This document shows positions 19,038 through 29,280 of a stretch of 64,000 nucleotides of DNA, in pieces. Location of the stretch: the NCBI GenBank assembly GCA_009744235.1, contig WPHV01000006.1, positions 310,001-374,000 of the forward strand, read 5' to 3'. The notes beneath the pieces were generated by a model. That model worked only from the letters and a program-made list of their open reading frames with translations, was not told where the DNA came from and made no database searches. This stretch comes from Gillisella vitis. Lineage in GTDB: Bacteria; Pseudomonadota; Alphaproteobacteria; Rhizobiales; Rhizobiaceae. A program made the position numbers and the translations under genes. Positions within the stretch are counted from its first letter, which is position 1; every line of letters begins with the position of its first letter.

Positions 19038-20276
19038 TCAGTCTTCGTCAACAAGGCGCAGCTTGAGAAGACCGGTCCGGCTCTCGACGCTAGCATCTGT
19101 TTGTGGTGCTGGCTTTGCCGTCGGATCCGGCGCGCTGGCAAAATCCATCGCCTCTATTCTGGCACTGCGCCGATTGAGCTTGTCGGTCGAGGTCAGGATC
19201 ATCTCGACATCTTTCTGGGCGGCCAGGAAATGGCTTTGCAGCTTGCGGGTCCGTTCGTCGAGCCGCCCGAGATCCTCCATCAGATGGATGACCTCGCCCT
19301 GGATCAGGTGAGCCTGTTCGCGCATCCGCTGATCCTTCAGCACGGCCTGGATGACCTGGATCGACAGCATCAGGAGGGAGGGCGAAACGATCACCACCCG
19401 CAGCTTATGGGCGCGCTGGACGATCCCCTCGAAATTCTCGTGGATTTCCGCAAAGATCGATTCGGATGGCACGAACAGGAAGGCCGTATCCTGTGTCTCA
19501 CCATGCATCAGGTATTTCTCGGAAATATCCTTGAGATGCACCTCCATGTCGCGTCGAAATTGCTGGCCCGCAAGCTTTTTCTGTTCTGGCGTCGCCCCAT
19601 CGCGGATGGCGTTCCAGGCTTCGAGCGGAAATTTGGCATCGATCACCAACGGCGGCTGACCGTTCGGCATCCGTATGGTGCAATCGGGCCTTGTTCCGTT
19701 GGAAAGCGTTTCCTGGAAAGCATAGGCACCCATCGGCAGGCCATCGGCAATAATGGTTTCCATTCGGGCCTGACCGAAGGCGCCGCGCGTCTGCTTGTTG
19801 GACAGAATGGCCTGCAACCCGACCACATCCTTTGCCAGGGACTGGATGTTGTTCTGCGCGGCATCGATCACCGCCAGCCGCTCCTGCAGGATGCGCAGAT
19901 TGTCATGGGTGGATTTCGTCTGTTCGGTAATCGTGCTTCCCAGCCGGTGGGTCATGCCGTCCAGCCGCTCGTTGATACTGCGGTTGAACTCCGATTGCCG
20001 GGCGCCGAACAGATCCGTCATGGTGGCAAGCCGGCCCTGCATTTCGGCTTGCGCCTGCATCAGCGCCTCCAGACGGCGATCCTCGCTCGCCTGCCGCTCG
20101 GCGGCAACCGCGGCTTCGAGGTCGAAATCCTCCTTTTGCCGAAGTTTTAAACGCAGACGCAGCCAGAGAGCAGCGAGCATAACCACGGCCAGGATCAGCG
20201 CCAGGGCACCGAAACTGAACTGGTTTTCACCATAGGCGAGTGCGGGCCTGCTGAGGGCGGAAAGCAATTGGTTCAT
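19038..20276 (-). CDS. rmuC: DNA recombination protein RmuC
   Basis: A 412-residue protein with an N-terminal membrane anchor (about 23-42), a long coiled coil (about 45-145) and the PD-(D/E)XK-like RmuC domain (RGAFGQARMETII and PLVIDAKFPLEAW). RmuC limits inversions and rearrangements in E. coli. The gene stands alone. Its start is close to a 450-base gene-free region. Confidence 0.93.
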   Translation of the reverse strand: MNQLLSALSRPALAYGENQFSFGALALILAVVMLAALWLRLRLKLRQKEDFDLEAAVAAERQASEDRRLEALMQAQAEMQGRLATMTDLFGARQSEFNRSINERLDGMTHRLGSTITEQTKSTHDNLRILQERLAVIDAAQNNIQSLAKDVVGLQAILSNKQTRGAFGQARMETIIADGLPMGAYAFQETLSNGTRPDCTIRMPNGQPPLVIDAKFPLEAWNAIRDGATPEQKKLAGQQFRRDMEVHLKDISEKYLMHGETQDTAFLFVPSESIFAEIHENFEGIVQRAHKLRVVIVSPSLLMLSIQVIQAVLKDQRMREQAHLIQGEVIHLMEDLGRLDERTRKLQSHFLAAQKDVEMILTSTDKLNRRSARIEAMDFASAPDPTAKPAPQTDASVESRTGLLKLRLVDED

Positions 20277-20726
20277 GGGCGCAATCTAGCAGGTTTGTCG
20301 TCGAAGACTAGATCAAATCATGAACAAAATCTGTGATGCCGGCCAGTTTTTTGGAAAGGGCATCGGTAGGAATTCTATCAAATATTTCGAAAATCGAAAT
20401 GACTGGAGGTGTCAGGCCTTCATTGACGAGAATGAGCAAGCCTTCCCCCGCCCATTAACGCCAATGGTTTCGGCTGTTCCACATGCTCCAAGAGAGGGCA
20501 GGGCGGCCGCCATCGCCCATCTTGCCGTCTCCATTTCATGCCCTCGATTCGCCGAGCGCGCAGCTGCATGTCCAATCATTCTCCAAGGTCGTTTCAACCC
20601 ACGTGAATTCGCGGCTGAATTTAAATTAAGGAAATAAAATCAAACGAATAGAAAAGCCGTAAGCCTCGCACAAGTTTTTATGGACATCAATTCTCTACGA
20701 CAACAATTATACAGAAAGACCGTTAT
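20277..20726. other. Gene-free region between rmuC and the hook-protein gene
   Basis: A 450-base divergent intergenic stretch, partly AT-rich. ATTTCG and CGAAAT arms lie around 20385-20401. A 100-codon open frame on the plus strand has no recognisable similarity and no good ribosome site. It presumably holds both promoters. Confidence 0.45.
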
Positions 20727-21962
20727 ATGTCTCTTGCATCTGCAATGAACTCATCGGTATCGGGGCTGACGGCGCAGTCCAATAAACTCACCTCCATCGG
20801 GGATAATATTTCCAATACGAGCACGACCGGCTACAAAGGCACGGAGACTGCTTTTTCCAGTTTGGTGAATGGCGGAACGACTTCGACGACCACCCAAACA
20901 GTATCCCAATCGGGCGATCTGGAATCGACATCGTCGGAGACGGATCTGGCGATCGACGGTGACGGATATTTCGTTGTCCAGAACGATGAGGGTGATGTTT
21001 TCCTGACCCGTCAAGGCGACTTCGAAATCGACGAGGATGGTTACCTTGTGAACTCATCCGGTTACACGTTGCTGGGCTATTCCTATGACAATGGCGAACC
21101 GGCTTCTGTCATCAATGGTTTCGACGGTCTTGAACCGGTGAAAATTGACACGAGCGAGGTCACGGCAGCGGCCACGACCTCCGGCGAAGTCAGCGGCAAT
21201 CTGGAAAGCGATGAAGAAGTCGTTTCTGGGGATACGCCGTCTTCGAACTCGGCGGATGCCACCTACACGGCGAAGTCTTCGATCGTCACTTATGACGAGC
21301 AGGGTGCCTCCACCCAATACGACATCTATTTCACCAAGACCGATGACGATGAGTGGGAGGTTTCGATCTACCGCAATGACGAGGCTAATGACGATGATGA
21401 CGGAACCAGCTTCCCCTATGATAATGGTGAGCTAGGCTCGACAACATTGACCTTCGATAGCACAGGGGAGTTGGAAGACGGCAGCACGAGCACCCTGTCC
21501 TTCACCGATTCCGAGACAGGCCTTACGATTGATCTGGATTTTTCGGATATCACCCAGACGGCCACCTCCACCAGCATAGAGGGTAGCGCAAACGGCAGTG
21601 CTGCCAGCAGCTCGTCCGACTACACGATCGGCAGCGATGGCGTTATCAGCACCGTCTCTTCCGACGGAACCACGACAGATACCTACAAGATTGCTCTGGC
21701 TACCGTCGCCAGCCCTGACAACCTTGAGGAAGTCGATGGCACTGCCTATCAGGTGGATGCAGATTCCGGTACCGTCGTCGTCGGCTTTGCTGGCACAGGC
21801 AGCTTCGGCACCATCGAATCCAGCACGCTGGAAAGTTCAAACGTCGACCTTGCGTCTGAACTGTCGGACATGATCGCCGCTCAGCGCGCCTATAGCGCTA
21901 ACTCCAAGGTGTTCCAGACGGCAGCCGACATGCTCGACACCGTCATCAACATGGTCCGGTAA
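20727..21962 (+). CDS. flgE: FlgE-type flagellar hook protein, isolated copy
   Basis: A 411-residue axial protein. The N-terminal rod-type motif (MSLASAMNSSVSGLTAQSNK, then ISNTSTTGYKG) and the C-terminal SNVDLASELSDMIAAQRAYS with KVFQTAADMLDTVI are those of hook and basal-body proteins; the DGDGYFVVQ stretch is FlgE/FlgF/FlgG-like. The middle is strikingly rich in Asp, Ser, Thr and Glu, with few hydrophobic residues. No other flagellar gene is in the window. The ribosome site is weak (AGAAAG). FlgE fits best; a hook-like paralogue is possible. Confidence 0.85.
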   Translation: MSLASAMNSSVSGLTAQSNKLTSIGDNISNTSTTGYKGTETAFSSLVNGGTTSTTTQTVSQSGDLESTSSETDLAIDGDGYFVVQNDEGDVFLTRQGDFEIDEDGYLVNSSGYTLLGYSYDNGEPASVINGFDGLEPVKIDTSEVTAAATTSGEVSGNLESDEEVVSGDTPSSNSADATYTAKSSIVTYDEQGASTQYDIYFTKTDDDEWEVSIYRNDEANDDDDGTSFPYDNGELGSTTLTFDSTGELEDGSTSTLSFTDSETGLTIDLDFSDITQTATSTSIEGSANGSAASSSSDYTIGSDGVISTVSSDGTTTDTYKIALATVASPDNLEEVDGTAYQVDADSGTVVVGFAGTGSFGTIESSTLESSNVDLASELSDMIAAQRAYSANSKVFQTAADMLDTVINMVR

Positions 21963-22004
21963 CGGATCGCAGATCTATCGGCTGTCATCTCTCTGAACGC
22001 ATGG

Positions 22005-22072
22005 AAAGATTATGCAGCAGATATAAGGCGTTACAGCGTCGCGTGCCATATATGCCGCACGGCGCTGTCAGA
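22005..22072. repeat. Mosaic intergenic repeat, copy A (partial)
   Basis: This copy has only the right end of the first palindrome (GATTATGCAGCAG) followed by the second hairpin, TTACAGCG...CGCTGT with inner GCCATATATG. The same modules appear complete at 23277-23385 and 59168-59280. It lies between the hook-protein gene and the LOG gene. Confidence 0.7.
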
Positions 22073-22148
22073 GGAGCAAAGGAAAGGCCCATTCCTTTAC
22101 CAGCGCGCCACGCTTGATCGCCGTCGCTCATTCCGATGGCGATTCCCG

Positions 22149-22190
22149 GAAAACCTGCCGTGTGCCCGCACGGCAGGTTTTTCCTTTTTT
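22149..22190. terminator. Bidirectional terminator between hook-protein and LOG genes
   Basis: AACCTGCCGTG (22152-22162) pairs with CACGGCAGGTT (22169-22179), with AA on the left and a long T-rich tract on the right. It serves the two convergent genes. Confidence 0.88.
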
Positions 22191-22212
22191 CCGTATAGGT
22201 CGTCCCATACGA

Positions 22213-23091
22213 TCACGCGGTTTCAGCCGTTTCGATTTCATACCGCCGGGCGATGATATCCCAGGCCTCGTCAGCGGTTTCGACAAAGCTCAACAGCTTG
22301 ACATCGTCGGGTGCAATGGTTCCGAACTCCGCCAGGCTGTCGAAATCAATGATCCTGTGCCAGAATTCCCGACCGAACAGGATGAGCGGGATTGGCGCCA
22401 TACGCTTGGTCTGGATCAGCGTCACCGCCTCGAACATTTCGTCCAGCGTGCCGAAACCGCCGGGAAAGACGACGATTGCCTTGGCCCGCATCAGGAAATG
22501 CATCTTGCGGATGGCAAAATAGTGGAAGTTGAAGGACAGGTCCGGCGTCACGAACGCATTGGGCGCCTGTTCATGCGGCAGCACGATGTTCAAGCCGATC
22601 GATGGCGCACCGACGTCGGCGGCACCGCGATTTCCCGCTTCCATCACGCCTGGCCCGCCGCCGGTAACGATCACATATTCCTGATAGTTGAACCGTGCCG
22701 CGTATTGGCTGCATTGCCGGGCAAAGGCGCGGGCTTCATCATAAAACACCGATGCGGCTTCGAGATTGCGCCGCTGTATGTCGTTGCGCGCCGCCCAGGC
22801 GGATTGGCCGGGTGCCGGAATGCGCGCACCGCCGAACATCACCACGGTGGATTTGATGCCCCGTTCGGAAAGCACCATTTCGGTTTTCAGCAATTCCAGC
22901 TGCAAACGCACGGGGCGCAATTCTTCCCGGCACAGGAAATCTTCATCGGCATAGGCCAGACGATAGGATGGCGACAAGGTCTGCGGCGTTTGCGGCACGA
23001 TCCGGGCATTCTGGCGGTCCGTCTGATTGTCCTTCAGCGGCGCCCAGCTGCCATCCGTCTTTCGCCGTTTTCCATTGCGCATCTTCGCCAT
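22213..23091 (-). CDS. LOG family protein (TIGR00730-type Rossmann fold)
   Basis: A 292-residue protein of the Lonely Guy family, often misnamed lysine decarboxylase. The signature motifs are VTGGGPGVMEAGNRGA (about 143-158) and PGGFGTLDEMFE (about 210-221). Family members hydrolyse cytokinin or other nucleoside 5'-monophosphates to base and ribose phosphate. The basic N-terminal 50 residues are specific to the long bacterial subgroup. I chose ATG 23091 because AAAGG lies 7 bases upstream; ATG 23106 is also possible. The substrate here is unknown. Confidence 0.88.
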   Translation of the reverse strand: MAKMRNGKRRKTDGSWAPLKDNQTDRQNARIVPQTPQTLSPSYRLAYADEDFLCREELRPVRLQLELLKTEMVLSERGIKSTVVMFGGARIPAPGQSAWAARNDIQRRNLEAASVFYDEARAFARQCSQYAARFNYQEYVIVTGGGPGVMEAGNRGAADVGAPSIGLNIVLPHEQAPNAFVTPDLSFNFHYFAIRKMHFLMRAKAIVVFPGGFGTLDEMFEAVTLIQTKRMAPIPLILFGREFWHRIIDFDSLAEFGTIAPDDVKLLSFVETADEAWDIIARRYEIETAETA

Positions 23092-23276
23092 CTTCGAACC
23101 TTTCATCTCTTGCCGCACCGCTGCATGATCCCGTCAATCGAGTGGGATTTATGACGGCGGTGGCACTTTCTGCCGACTGACTTCTCGCATCCATGCCGTG
23201 ATCAAACCTGCGGCATTGCCTTGGAAAACATGCGTCTGAGAGGACGCTGAACGGTTCCCAAGGGCAAGCCAATGCG

Positions 23277-23385
23277 CTACTGCATAATTCCTTAAATCGG
23301 AATCGATTTCAGGAGAAAATTATGCAGCAGATGTAAAGTGCTACAGCGAACCTTTGTGCGCCATAAATGGCGCACGGCGCTGTAG
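23277..23385. repeat. Mosaic intergenic repeat, copy B (complete)
   Basis: The left arm CTACTGCATAATTCC and the right arm GAAAATTATGCAGCAG form an imperfect palindrome around AATCGGAATCGATT. After about 10 bases follows the second hairpin CTACAGCG...CGCTGTAG with inner GTGCGCCATAAATGGCGCAC. It lies in the gap before dapD. Confidence 0.8.
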
Positions 23386-23462
23386 AGAAAATTACCAGTT
23401 TATCAACGCAGGACCGATGGCATCGGGACTTGACGTTAGCCAATGAAGTTTAAGGAATCCTC

Positions 23463-24320
23463 ATGAGCGCCATGGACCTCTCCTCTTTACAGACTGTCAT
23501 CGAGACTGCCTTTGACAATCGCGACACCATTACCCTCTCAACCAAGGGCGAAGTGCGCGATGCTGTCGAGCAATCGCTTGCCCTGCTCGACCAGGGCAAG
23601 GTGCGGGTTGCCACCCGTGGAGAGGATGGCCAATGGACCGTGCACCAATGGCTGAAAAAGGCTGTGCTGCTTTCCTTCCGCCTCAATGACATGGAAGTCG
23701 TCAAGGGCGGGCCGGGGGCTTCGACCTGGTGGGACAAGGTGCCGTCCAAATTCGAAGGCTGGGGTGAAAACCAGTTCCGGGCCGCCGGTTTCCGTGCCGT
23801 GCCCAATGCGGTCGTGCGTCACTCGGCCTTCATTGCCCCCAATGCCATCCTGATGCCGTCCTTTGTCAATCTCGGCGCTTATGTCGGCGAGGGCACCATG
23901 GTCGATACCTGGGCGACGGTAGGGTCCTGCGCCCAGATCGGCCGTCATGTGCATCTGTCGGGCGGCGTCGGCATTGGTGGCGTGCTGGAACCGATGCAAG
24001 CCGGGCCGACCATTATCGAGGACAATTGCTTCATCGGTGCGCGCTCCGAAGTCGTGGAAGGCTGCATCATTCGTGAAGGTGCGGTGCTCGGCATGGGCGT
24101 CTATATCGGCAAATCCACCAGGATCATCGACCGCGCCACCGGCGAGGTGATGTATGGTGAAGTGCCGCCTTATTCCGTGGTCGTCGCAGGCGCGATGCCA
24201 TCGCCCAATACCATGCCGAACGGCTTGCCAGCGCCTAGCCTCTATTGCGCCGTGATCGTCAAACGCGTCGATGCCCAGACCCGCTCCAAGACCGGTATCA
24301 ACGAGTTGCTGCGGGACTGA
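23463..24320 (+). CDS. dapD: 2,3,4,5-tetrahydropyridine-2,6-dicarboxylate N-succinyltransferase
   Basis: A 285-residue trimeric left-handed beta-helix enzyme of the succinylase branch of lysine and diaminopimelate synthesis. The N-terminal helical domain is followed by hexapeptide repeats (about 105-225) including [20 protein letters not shown] and [11 protein letters not shown]. The loop [13 protein letters not shown] is typical of DapD. dapE follows 107 bases later on the same strand. Confidence 0.97.
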   Translation: MSAMDLSSLQTVIETAFDNRDTITLSTKGEVRDAVEQSLALLDQGKVRVATRGEDGQWTVHQWLKKAVLLSFRLNDMEVVKGGPGASTWWDKVPSKFEGWGENQFRAAGFRAVPNAVVRHSAFIAPNAILMPSFVNLGAYVGEGTMVDTWATVGSCAQIGRHVHLSGGVGIGGVLEPMQAGPTIIEDNCFIGARSEVVEGCIIREGAVLGMGVYIGKSTRIIDRATGEVMYGEVPPYSVVVAGAMPSPNTMPNGLPAPSLYCAVIVKRVDAQTRSKTGINELLRD

Positions 24321-24427
24321 TCTGCGTCTGACTTTCCGGGCAGGAACACGGCGATCCTTGGCCGTTCCTGCCCCTTTCAGTCGCGATTGCGTCCGCCCTT
24401 TCCCCTTGCCTCGTTCTCAAGATCGAT

Positions 24428-25642
24428 ATGTCAAAGCATCCAGCCAATTCATCCGCCACCGATCCTGTTGAAAATCTCCAGACCCTGATCCGCTGCCCCT
24501 CCGTGACGCCTGCCGAGGGCGGGGCGCTGTCGGCGCTGGCCGCCATGCTGGAGCCGTTGGGCTTTACTGTGGAGCGGATGGTGGCGCGCGAAGACGGCAC
24601 GCCTGACGTCGAGAACCTCTATGCCCGGCTGGGCACGGAGGGGCCGCATCTGATGTTTGCTGGGCATACCGATGTCGTGCCTGTCGGCAATGAGGCGGAC
24701 TGGACCTATCCGCCGTTTTCCGCCGAGATCGCCGGAGGCGAGCTTTATGGGCGTGGTGCGGTCGACATGAAGGGTGGCATCGCCTGCTTTGTCGCAGCCA
24801 TTGCCCGCCACATCGAAAGCCATGGCGCGCCGAAGGGGTCGATTTCCTTCCTGATAACCGGTGATGAGGAAGGCCCGTCGATCAACGGCACCACCAAATT
24901 GCTGGAATGGGCCGCCGCCAAAGGCGAGCGCTGGGATGCCTGCCTGGTGGGCGAGCCGACCAATCCAGACCAGCTTGGCGACATGATCAAGATTGGCCGA
25001 CGCGGTTCGCTGTCAGGCGAGATCGTCGTCAAGGGCGTCCAGGGCCATGCCGCCTATCCGCATCTGGCCGACAATCCGGTGCGGGGCGTGATCAAGCTTG
25101 CGGAAGCGCTGATGCATCCGGCCTTCGATGCGGGAACGGAAAATTTTCAGCCTTCCAATCTCGAGGTGACGACGATTGATGTCGGCAATGCTGCTACCAA
25201 TGTCATTGCGGCCCGTGCCAGCGCCAAATTCAACATTCGCTTCAACGATACCTGGACCGCCGAGACGCTCAGGGCAGACATCATTGCCCGGCTTGATGCG
25301 GCCAGCGCCGACCCGCTGCTGCGACCGGGCCGCCCGCCAATTGCCTATGAGCTTGCCTGGGCCGACCGGCCAAGCCAGGTGTTCCTGACCCGCAACAATG
25401 CGCTGATCTCGTCCTTGAGTGCGGCCATTGAAAAAATGACCGGCAGAACGCCAGCCCTGTCGACAACAGGTGGCACGTCTGACGCCCGCTTCATCAAGGA
25501 TTACTGCCCGGTGGTGGAATTCGGCCTTGTCGGCCAGACCATGCATATGGTCGATGAGCGGGTCGCCGTCCCGGACCTGGAGGCGTTGACCGGCATATAT
25601 GGCGCCTTCATCAGCAGTTGGTTTGCCCATGCCGGGGCTTAA
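24428..25642 (+). CDS. dapE: Succinyl-diaminopimelate desuccinylase
   Basis: A 404-residue M20-family dizinc hydrolase acting two steps after DapD. Metal-binding motifs are [11 protein letters not shown] (His80, Asp82), [12 protein letters not shown], and [12 protein letters not shown] with the catalytic Glu pair. The dimerisation insert runs from about 180 to 290, and the C-terminal metal His lies in GQTMHMVDE. The next gene overlaps its end by 14 bases. Confidence 0.97.
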   Translation: MSKHPANSSATDPVENLQTLIRCPSVTPAEGGALSALAAMLEPLGFTVERMVAREDGTPDVENLYARLGTEGPHLMFAGHTDVVPVGNEADWTYPPFSAEIAGGELYGRGAVDMKGGIACFVAAIARHIESHGAPKGSISFLITGDEEGPSINGTTKLLEWAAAKGERWDACLVGEPTNPDQLGDMIKIGRRGSLSGEIVVKGVQGHAAYPHLADNPVRGVIKLAEALMHPAFDAGTENFQPSNLEVTTIDVGNAATNVIAARASAKFNIRFNDTWTAETLRADIIARLDAASADPLLRPGRPPIAYELAWADRPSQVFLTRNNALISSLSAAIEKMTGRTPALSTTGGTSDARFIKDYCPVVEFGLVGQTMHMVDERVAVPDLEALTGIYGAFISSWFAHAGA

Positions 25643-26225
25643 GGAGGTTGAAATCTACCTGACCGGGATCTGGCTGTTGCTGAAGGGCGACCGCCAGGGG
25701 TTCAGTTATCTCGACCTGTCCGACCGGGGCGTCAGCCGCTCCTTCTGGTCCATCGCCTGGTCCTTGCCGGCTATGATGTTTTCCTGGGTGTTCTGGTATC
25801 AGGCGTTGCTGGAAGATATTCCGGTCTATGCGCAGACGCGGACCCTGTTTTTCCTGCGCATGACGATGATCGATCTTGCCAGCTGGATGTTGCCGCTGAT
25901 TTTGGTTGGTTTCGTCTGCCGCTTCTTCTCGATTGACAACCGCTTCAACGCCTTAGTGGTGACGTCCAACTGGTTTGCACTGCCGATTGCCTATGCCAAT
26001 GCGCTGCTGATCGCCATATCCGTCCTGATGCCGGGGCTCGGGCAGGTGGTGATCTTGCTCTGGCTGTTGCTTCTGCTTGGCCTGGTTGGTGGCGTGTTCC
26101 GGCTGACATCGGCAGTATTGGATGGCCAGACCCTGCTGGTCTCGACCATCACCGTGGTCATGCTGGTACCGACAACCCTGCTGTCGGAATTCCTGGAGCA
26201 CTATCTGGAGGTCGCACCGCTATAA
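25629..26225 (+). CDS. Integral membrane protein of unknown function, dapE-linked
   Basis: A 198-residue protein with about five membrane segments (for example [32 protein letters not shown], and the Leu-rich [18 protein letters not shown]). ATG 25629 lies inside the dapE end, so the two genes are translationally linked. I do not recognise a transporter signature or a catalytic motif; a YIP1-like fold is only a guess. The same kind of gene is found after dapE in related rhizobia. Confidence 0.75.
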   Translation: MPGLKEVEIYLTGIWLLLKGDRQGFSYLDLSDRGVSRSFWSIAWSLPAMMFSWVFWYQALLEDIPVYAQTRTLFFLRMTMIDLASWMLPLILVGFVCRFFSIDNRFNALVVTSNWFALPIAYANALLIAISVLMPGLGQVVILLWLLLLLGLVGGVFRLTSAVLDGQTLLVSTITVVMLVPTTLLSEFLEHYLEVAPL

Positions 26226-26358
26226 AAGCCAGTTTTTGATCGCCACGGCATTTGCTGGCATTTTTCAGCGCTTGACCGATCGCTCTGTACCGGACAGGAT
26301 TTTTTTACATCGGCCGACAAGACCCATGATAGCCTAAGCTCACAATGAGGATTCTCTG

Positions 26359-26955
26359 ATGATCAAACGCCGGACACTGGTTGCAGCCGCCGCTTGCCTT
26401 GCCGCGCCCGGTTTGCTGAGGGCCAAGCAGCCCGGCTCGCAGGAGATTTTCTTCGACAAGGATATTCCCGTGCTGGGCAATCCAAAAGGCGATGTCACCA
26501 TTGCCGAATTCTTCGATTATCAATGTGGCTACTGCAAAACCTATCATCCTGTCGTCAGCAAAGTGGTAAAGGAAGACGGTCATGTGCGGCTGGTGATGAA
26601 GGATTGGCCGGTTTTCGGGCCGCCATCGGTTTTTGCGGCTCAGGCCGTGCTGGCCATTGCAAACCCTGCCCAGTACCAGGCGGCGCAGGATGCCCTGCTC
26701 AATCTCAAGGGTGGATTGACGCAGGATTCCGTTTTCCAGGCGCTTGAAAGCGTTGGTGTCGATATGGCAGAGGTCAAGGCTGCGGCAAACAAGAACAGCA
26801 ATAAGATTTCGCGCTTGCTCGATCGCAACTGGCTCCAGGCGCAAGCGCTGAATTTTCGCGGTACGCCATCCTTCGTCATCGGCACGACGCTCTATCCCGG
26901 CGCGCTGGATGAAAAAGCCCTGAAGGAGGCGATTGCCAAGGCGAGGGCTGCATAA
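26359..26955 (+). CDS. DsbA-family thioredoxin-fold protein
   Basis: A 198-residue exported protein with a twin-arginine-like or Sec signal (KRRTLVAAAACLAAPGLLRA). The thioredoxin fold has a CGYC active site at residues 56-59 in EFFDYQCGYCKTYHP and the cis-proline motif RGTPSFVIG. The family (DsbA/Com1-like) forms or repairs periplasmic disulfides. The substrate is unknown. ATG 26359 has GAGG upstream. The glycerate kinase gene begins 8 bases after its stop. Confidence 0.9.
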   Translation: MIKRRTLVAAAACLAAPGLLRAKQPGSQEIFFDKDIPVLGNPKGDVTIAEFFDYQCGYCKTYHPVVSKVVKEDGHVRLVMKDWPVFGPPSVFAAQAVLAIANPAQYQAAQDALLNLKGGLTQDSVFQALESVGVDMAEVKAAANKNSNKISRLLDRNWLQAQALNFRGTPSFVIGTTLYPGALDEKALKEAIAKARAA

Positions 26956-26963
26956 GTTTGGTG

Positions 26964-28262
26964 ATGGCTCCGCTGACGCTTGCCCCCCGTTCCTTTCTGG
27001 CCTCACTGTTTGCTGCCGCCGTTGCCGCGGCCGATCCGCTCAATGGTATCCGAACCCATTTGCCCGCAAGGCCGAAAGGCCGCACCGTAGTAGTCGGCGC
27101 GGGCAAAGGTGCCGCCCAGATGGCCGCAGCCCTTGAAACGCTATGGGACGGCCCGCTGGAAGGCGTCGTCGTTACCCGATACGGCTATGGCTGCCCGCTC
27201 GCCAAACTTGAACTGCTCGAAGCGGCCCATCCGGTGCCTGATGCCAATGGTCTCGTCGCAGCTGAGCGGCTGAAACAAGCCATTGCCCCGCTTGGTCCTG
27301 ATGATCTGGTGATTGCCCTGATCTGCGGCGGCGGCTCGGCACTGCTGCCCGCTCCTCCGACAGGTATGACGTTGGAAGACGAGATCGACCTTAACAGGCA
27401 ATTGCTGGCCTGCGGTGCGCCGATCAGCGCGATGAACGTGGTGCGCAAACATCTGTCAACGATCAAGGGTGGAAGACTGGCGGCCTTGACCAGAGCACCC
27501 GTCGTCAGTCTGATCGTTTCCGATATTCCCGGCGACAATGCGGCGCATGTTGCCTCTGGCCCGACCGTGCCGGATGCCTCGACCCGTCATCAGGCGCTGG
27601 AGATTGTTCGCGCCTATGGTTTGCGCCTGCCGCAGACGGCATTGGATCACCTGAATTCTCAAGCCGCCGATGCGCCCCGGCCGGACAATCCCGCTTTTGC
27701 CCGCAACCGGCATCATGTCATCGCGTCAGCCAGCGTCTCGCTGGAGGCAGCAGTGCTTGCCGCAGAAGCGGCTGGCGTGCGCGCTGCGATCCTGTCCGAC
27801 AGTATCGAGGGGGAAGCGCGCGATGTGGCTGGCGTTCATGCCGCGCTAGCCCGTGAAATCGCGGCCAAGGACCGGCCATTTCCCAAGCCCGTGGTATTGC
27901 TGTCCGGTGGCGAAACTACGGTCACCATGAAAAACCAAGGGGTGCAACCCACAGGGCGCGGTGGGCGCAACGGCGCTTTCGCGCTCGCCATGGCGTTGGG
28001 CATTGCTGGTCACGATATCGAGGCTGGTCACGGTATCGAGGTACTGGCCGCCGACACCGATGGTATTGATGGCACAGAAAACAATGCTGGTGCCTTTGTC
28101 GATGGCACCAGCATTATCAGGTTGAAACAACTGGGGCTGGATGGCGCACACCTGCTCGATGCCCATGACAGCTACAGCGCCTTTGAAGCGCTGGGCGACC
28201 TGTTCGAGACCGGCCCGACTGGCACCAATGTCAATGATTTCAGGGCAATCCTGATCCGTTGA
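26964..28262 (+). CDS. Glycerate 2-kinase (DUF4147/MOFRL family)
   Basis: A 432-residue kinase. The N-terminal DUF4147 domain has VVVGAGKGAAQMAAALE and VIALICGGGSALLPAP; the C-terminal MOFRL domain has LSGGETTVTMKNQGVQPTGR and LAADTDGIDGTENNAGAFVD. Enzymes of this class (GckA, TtuD) phosphorylate D-glycerate to 2-phosphoglycerate, linking tartrate, hydroxypyruvate or serine breakdown to glycolysis. TTG and GTG codons precede the ATG in frame; ATG 26964 is the likely start. Its stop is 11 bases from the convergent hslO stop. Confidence 0.92.
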   Translation: MAPLTLAPRSFLASLFAAAVAAADPLNGIRTHLPARPKGRTVVVGAGKGAAQMAAALETLWDGPLEGVVVTRYGYGCPLAKLELLEAAHPVPDANGLVAAERLKQAIAPLGPDDLVIALICGGGSALLPAPPTGMTLEDEIDLNRQLLACGAPISAMNVVRKHLSTIKGGRLAALTRAPVVSLIVSDIPGDNAAHVASGPTVPDASTRHQALEIVRAYGLRLPQTALDHLNSQAADAPRPDNPAFARNRHHVIASASVSLEAAVLAAEAAGVRAAILSDSIEGEARDVAGVHAALAREIAAKDRPFPKPVVLLSGGETTVTMKNQGVQPTGRGGRNGAFALAMALGIAGHDIEAGHGIEVLAADTDGIDGTENNAGAFVDGTSIIRLKQLGLDGAHLLDAHDSYSAFEALGDLFETGPTGTNVNDFRAILIR

Positions 28263-28273
28263 GCACCCGCAGA

Positions 28274-29263
28274 TTATGCGGGCGTCACTTCATCGGCCTC
28301 GTATTTATAGGTGGTCGAGCAGAACTCGCAGGTCACGGAAATCTCGCCTTCTTCTTCGCTGGCGGCGATTTCTTCCGCGGTAAAGCCCTTGAGCACGCCC
28401 TTGATCTTGTCGCGGGAACAACTGCACCGATCATGAACGGCTTGCGGTTCATAAACCCGGACGCCACGCTCATGGAAAAGCCGGAACAGTAGCCGTTCGG
28501 TGCCGATCTGCGGATCGGTCAATTCGTCGCCATCGATGGTTTCCACCAGCATCCGGGCTTCCGCCCAATTGTCATCATCCGGACCGTCATAGTTGTTATC
28601 GTCGCCATCACCGCCCGGCAGGTCGCCCTGATGCATACGCTCCGGCGCCTCCGGCAGGAATTGCGCGATCAACCCGCCAGCGCGCCAGCTATGGCGCGGC
28701 TTGCCGGAACTATCTCGATCAAACAGCTCGGCCACGGCCAGACGCACCCGCGTCGGGATCTGCTCCGACTGGCGAAAATAGAAACCGGCAATGTCTTCCA
28801 GCGAGGAGCCATCCAGCGGCACGATGCCCTGATAGGGCTGCATGTAATTGCCCTGATCGATGGTAAAGGCCAGGATGCCCGCGCCAAGCAGGTCGGTCGG
28901 TGTCGATTTGCCGTCCGCCAGTGCCTGCGCCAATCGCTCTTCGTCAAAGCGGGCATAGGCACGGACATTTTCCGGCGTGGCAAAATCACAGACCAGCAAA
29001 TCGACCGGGCCATCGCTCTTGGTCTGCACGATGAACTTGCCTTCGAATTTCAGCGAGGTACCGATCAGCACCGTCAGCGCAATCGCCTCGGCCAGCAGGC
29101 GGGCAACAGCCGGTGGATAGTCATGCCGATCCAGGATGGTGTTGAGCAAAGGCCCAAGCTGGACCGCGCGGCCCCGCACATCCAGACCATCGACCTGGAA
29201 GGGCACGACCCGGTCATCGCCGGCAAAGCCGAACTCGCCCAACGCGCTCAATTTGTCTGTCAT
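28274..29263 (-). CDS. hslO: Hsp33 redox-regulated chaperone
   Basis: A 329-residue cytoplasmic holdase activated by oxidation. The zinc site at the C-terminus is complete: RCSCSRDKIKGVLKGF and CEFCSTTY (CxC and CxxC). The substrate-binding core includes FIVQTKSDGPVDLLVCDF. ATG 29263 has GGAG 8 bases upstream. An acidic insert (about 225-240, rich in Asp and Gly) is longer than in E. coli. The gene follows argF on the same strand after about 290 bases, an order common in rhizobia. Confidence 0.95.
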   Translation of the reverse strand: MTDKLSALGEFGFAGDDRVVPFQVDGLDVRGRAVQLGPLLNTILDRHDYPPAVARLLAEAIALTVLIGTSLKFEGKFIVQTKSDGPVDLLVCDFATPENVRAYARFDEERLAQALADGKSTPTDLLGAGILAFTIDQGNYMQPYQGIVPLDGSSLEDIAGFYFRQSEQIPTRVRLAVAELFDRDSSGKPRHSWRAGGLIAQFLPEAPERMHQGDLPGGDGDDNNYDGPDDDNWAEARMLVETIDGDELTDPQIGTERLLFRLFHERGVRVYEPQAVHDRCSCSRDKIKGVLKGFTAEEIAASEEEGEISVTCEFCSTTYKYEADEVTPA

Positions 29264-29280
29264 GGCACAACTCCTGGCAC

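Noticed and set aside
20320..20637. Open frame of 105 codons between rmuC and the hook-protein gene.
   Set aside because: No ribosome site or protein-like pattern.
22213..23091. Lysine decarboxylase.
   Set aside because: GGGPGVMEA and PGGFGT motifs identify the LOG family, for which that name is a known misannotation.
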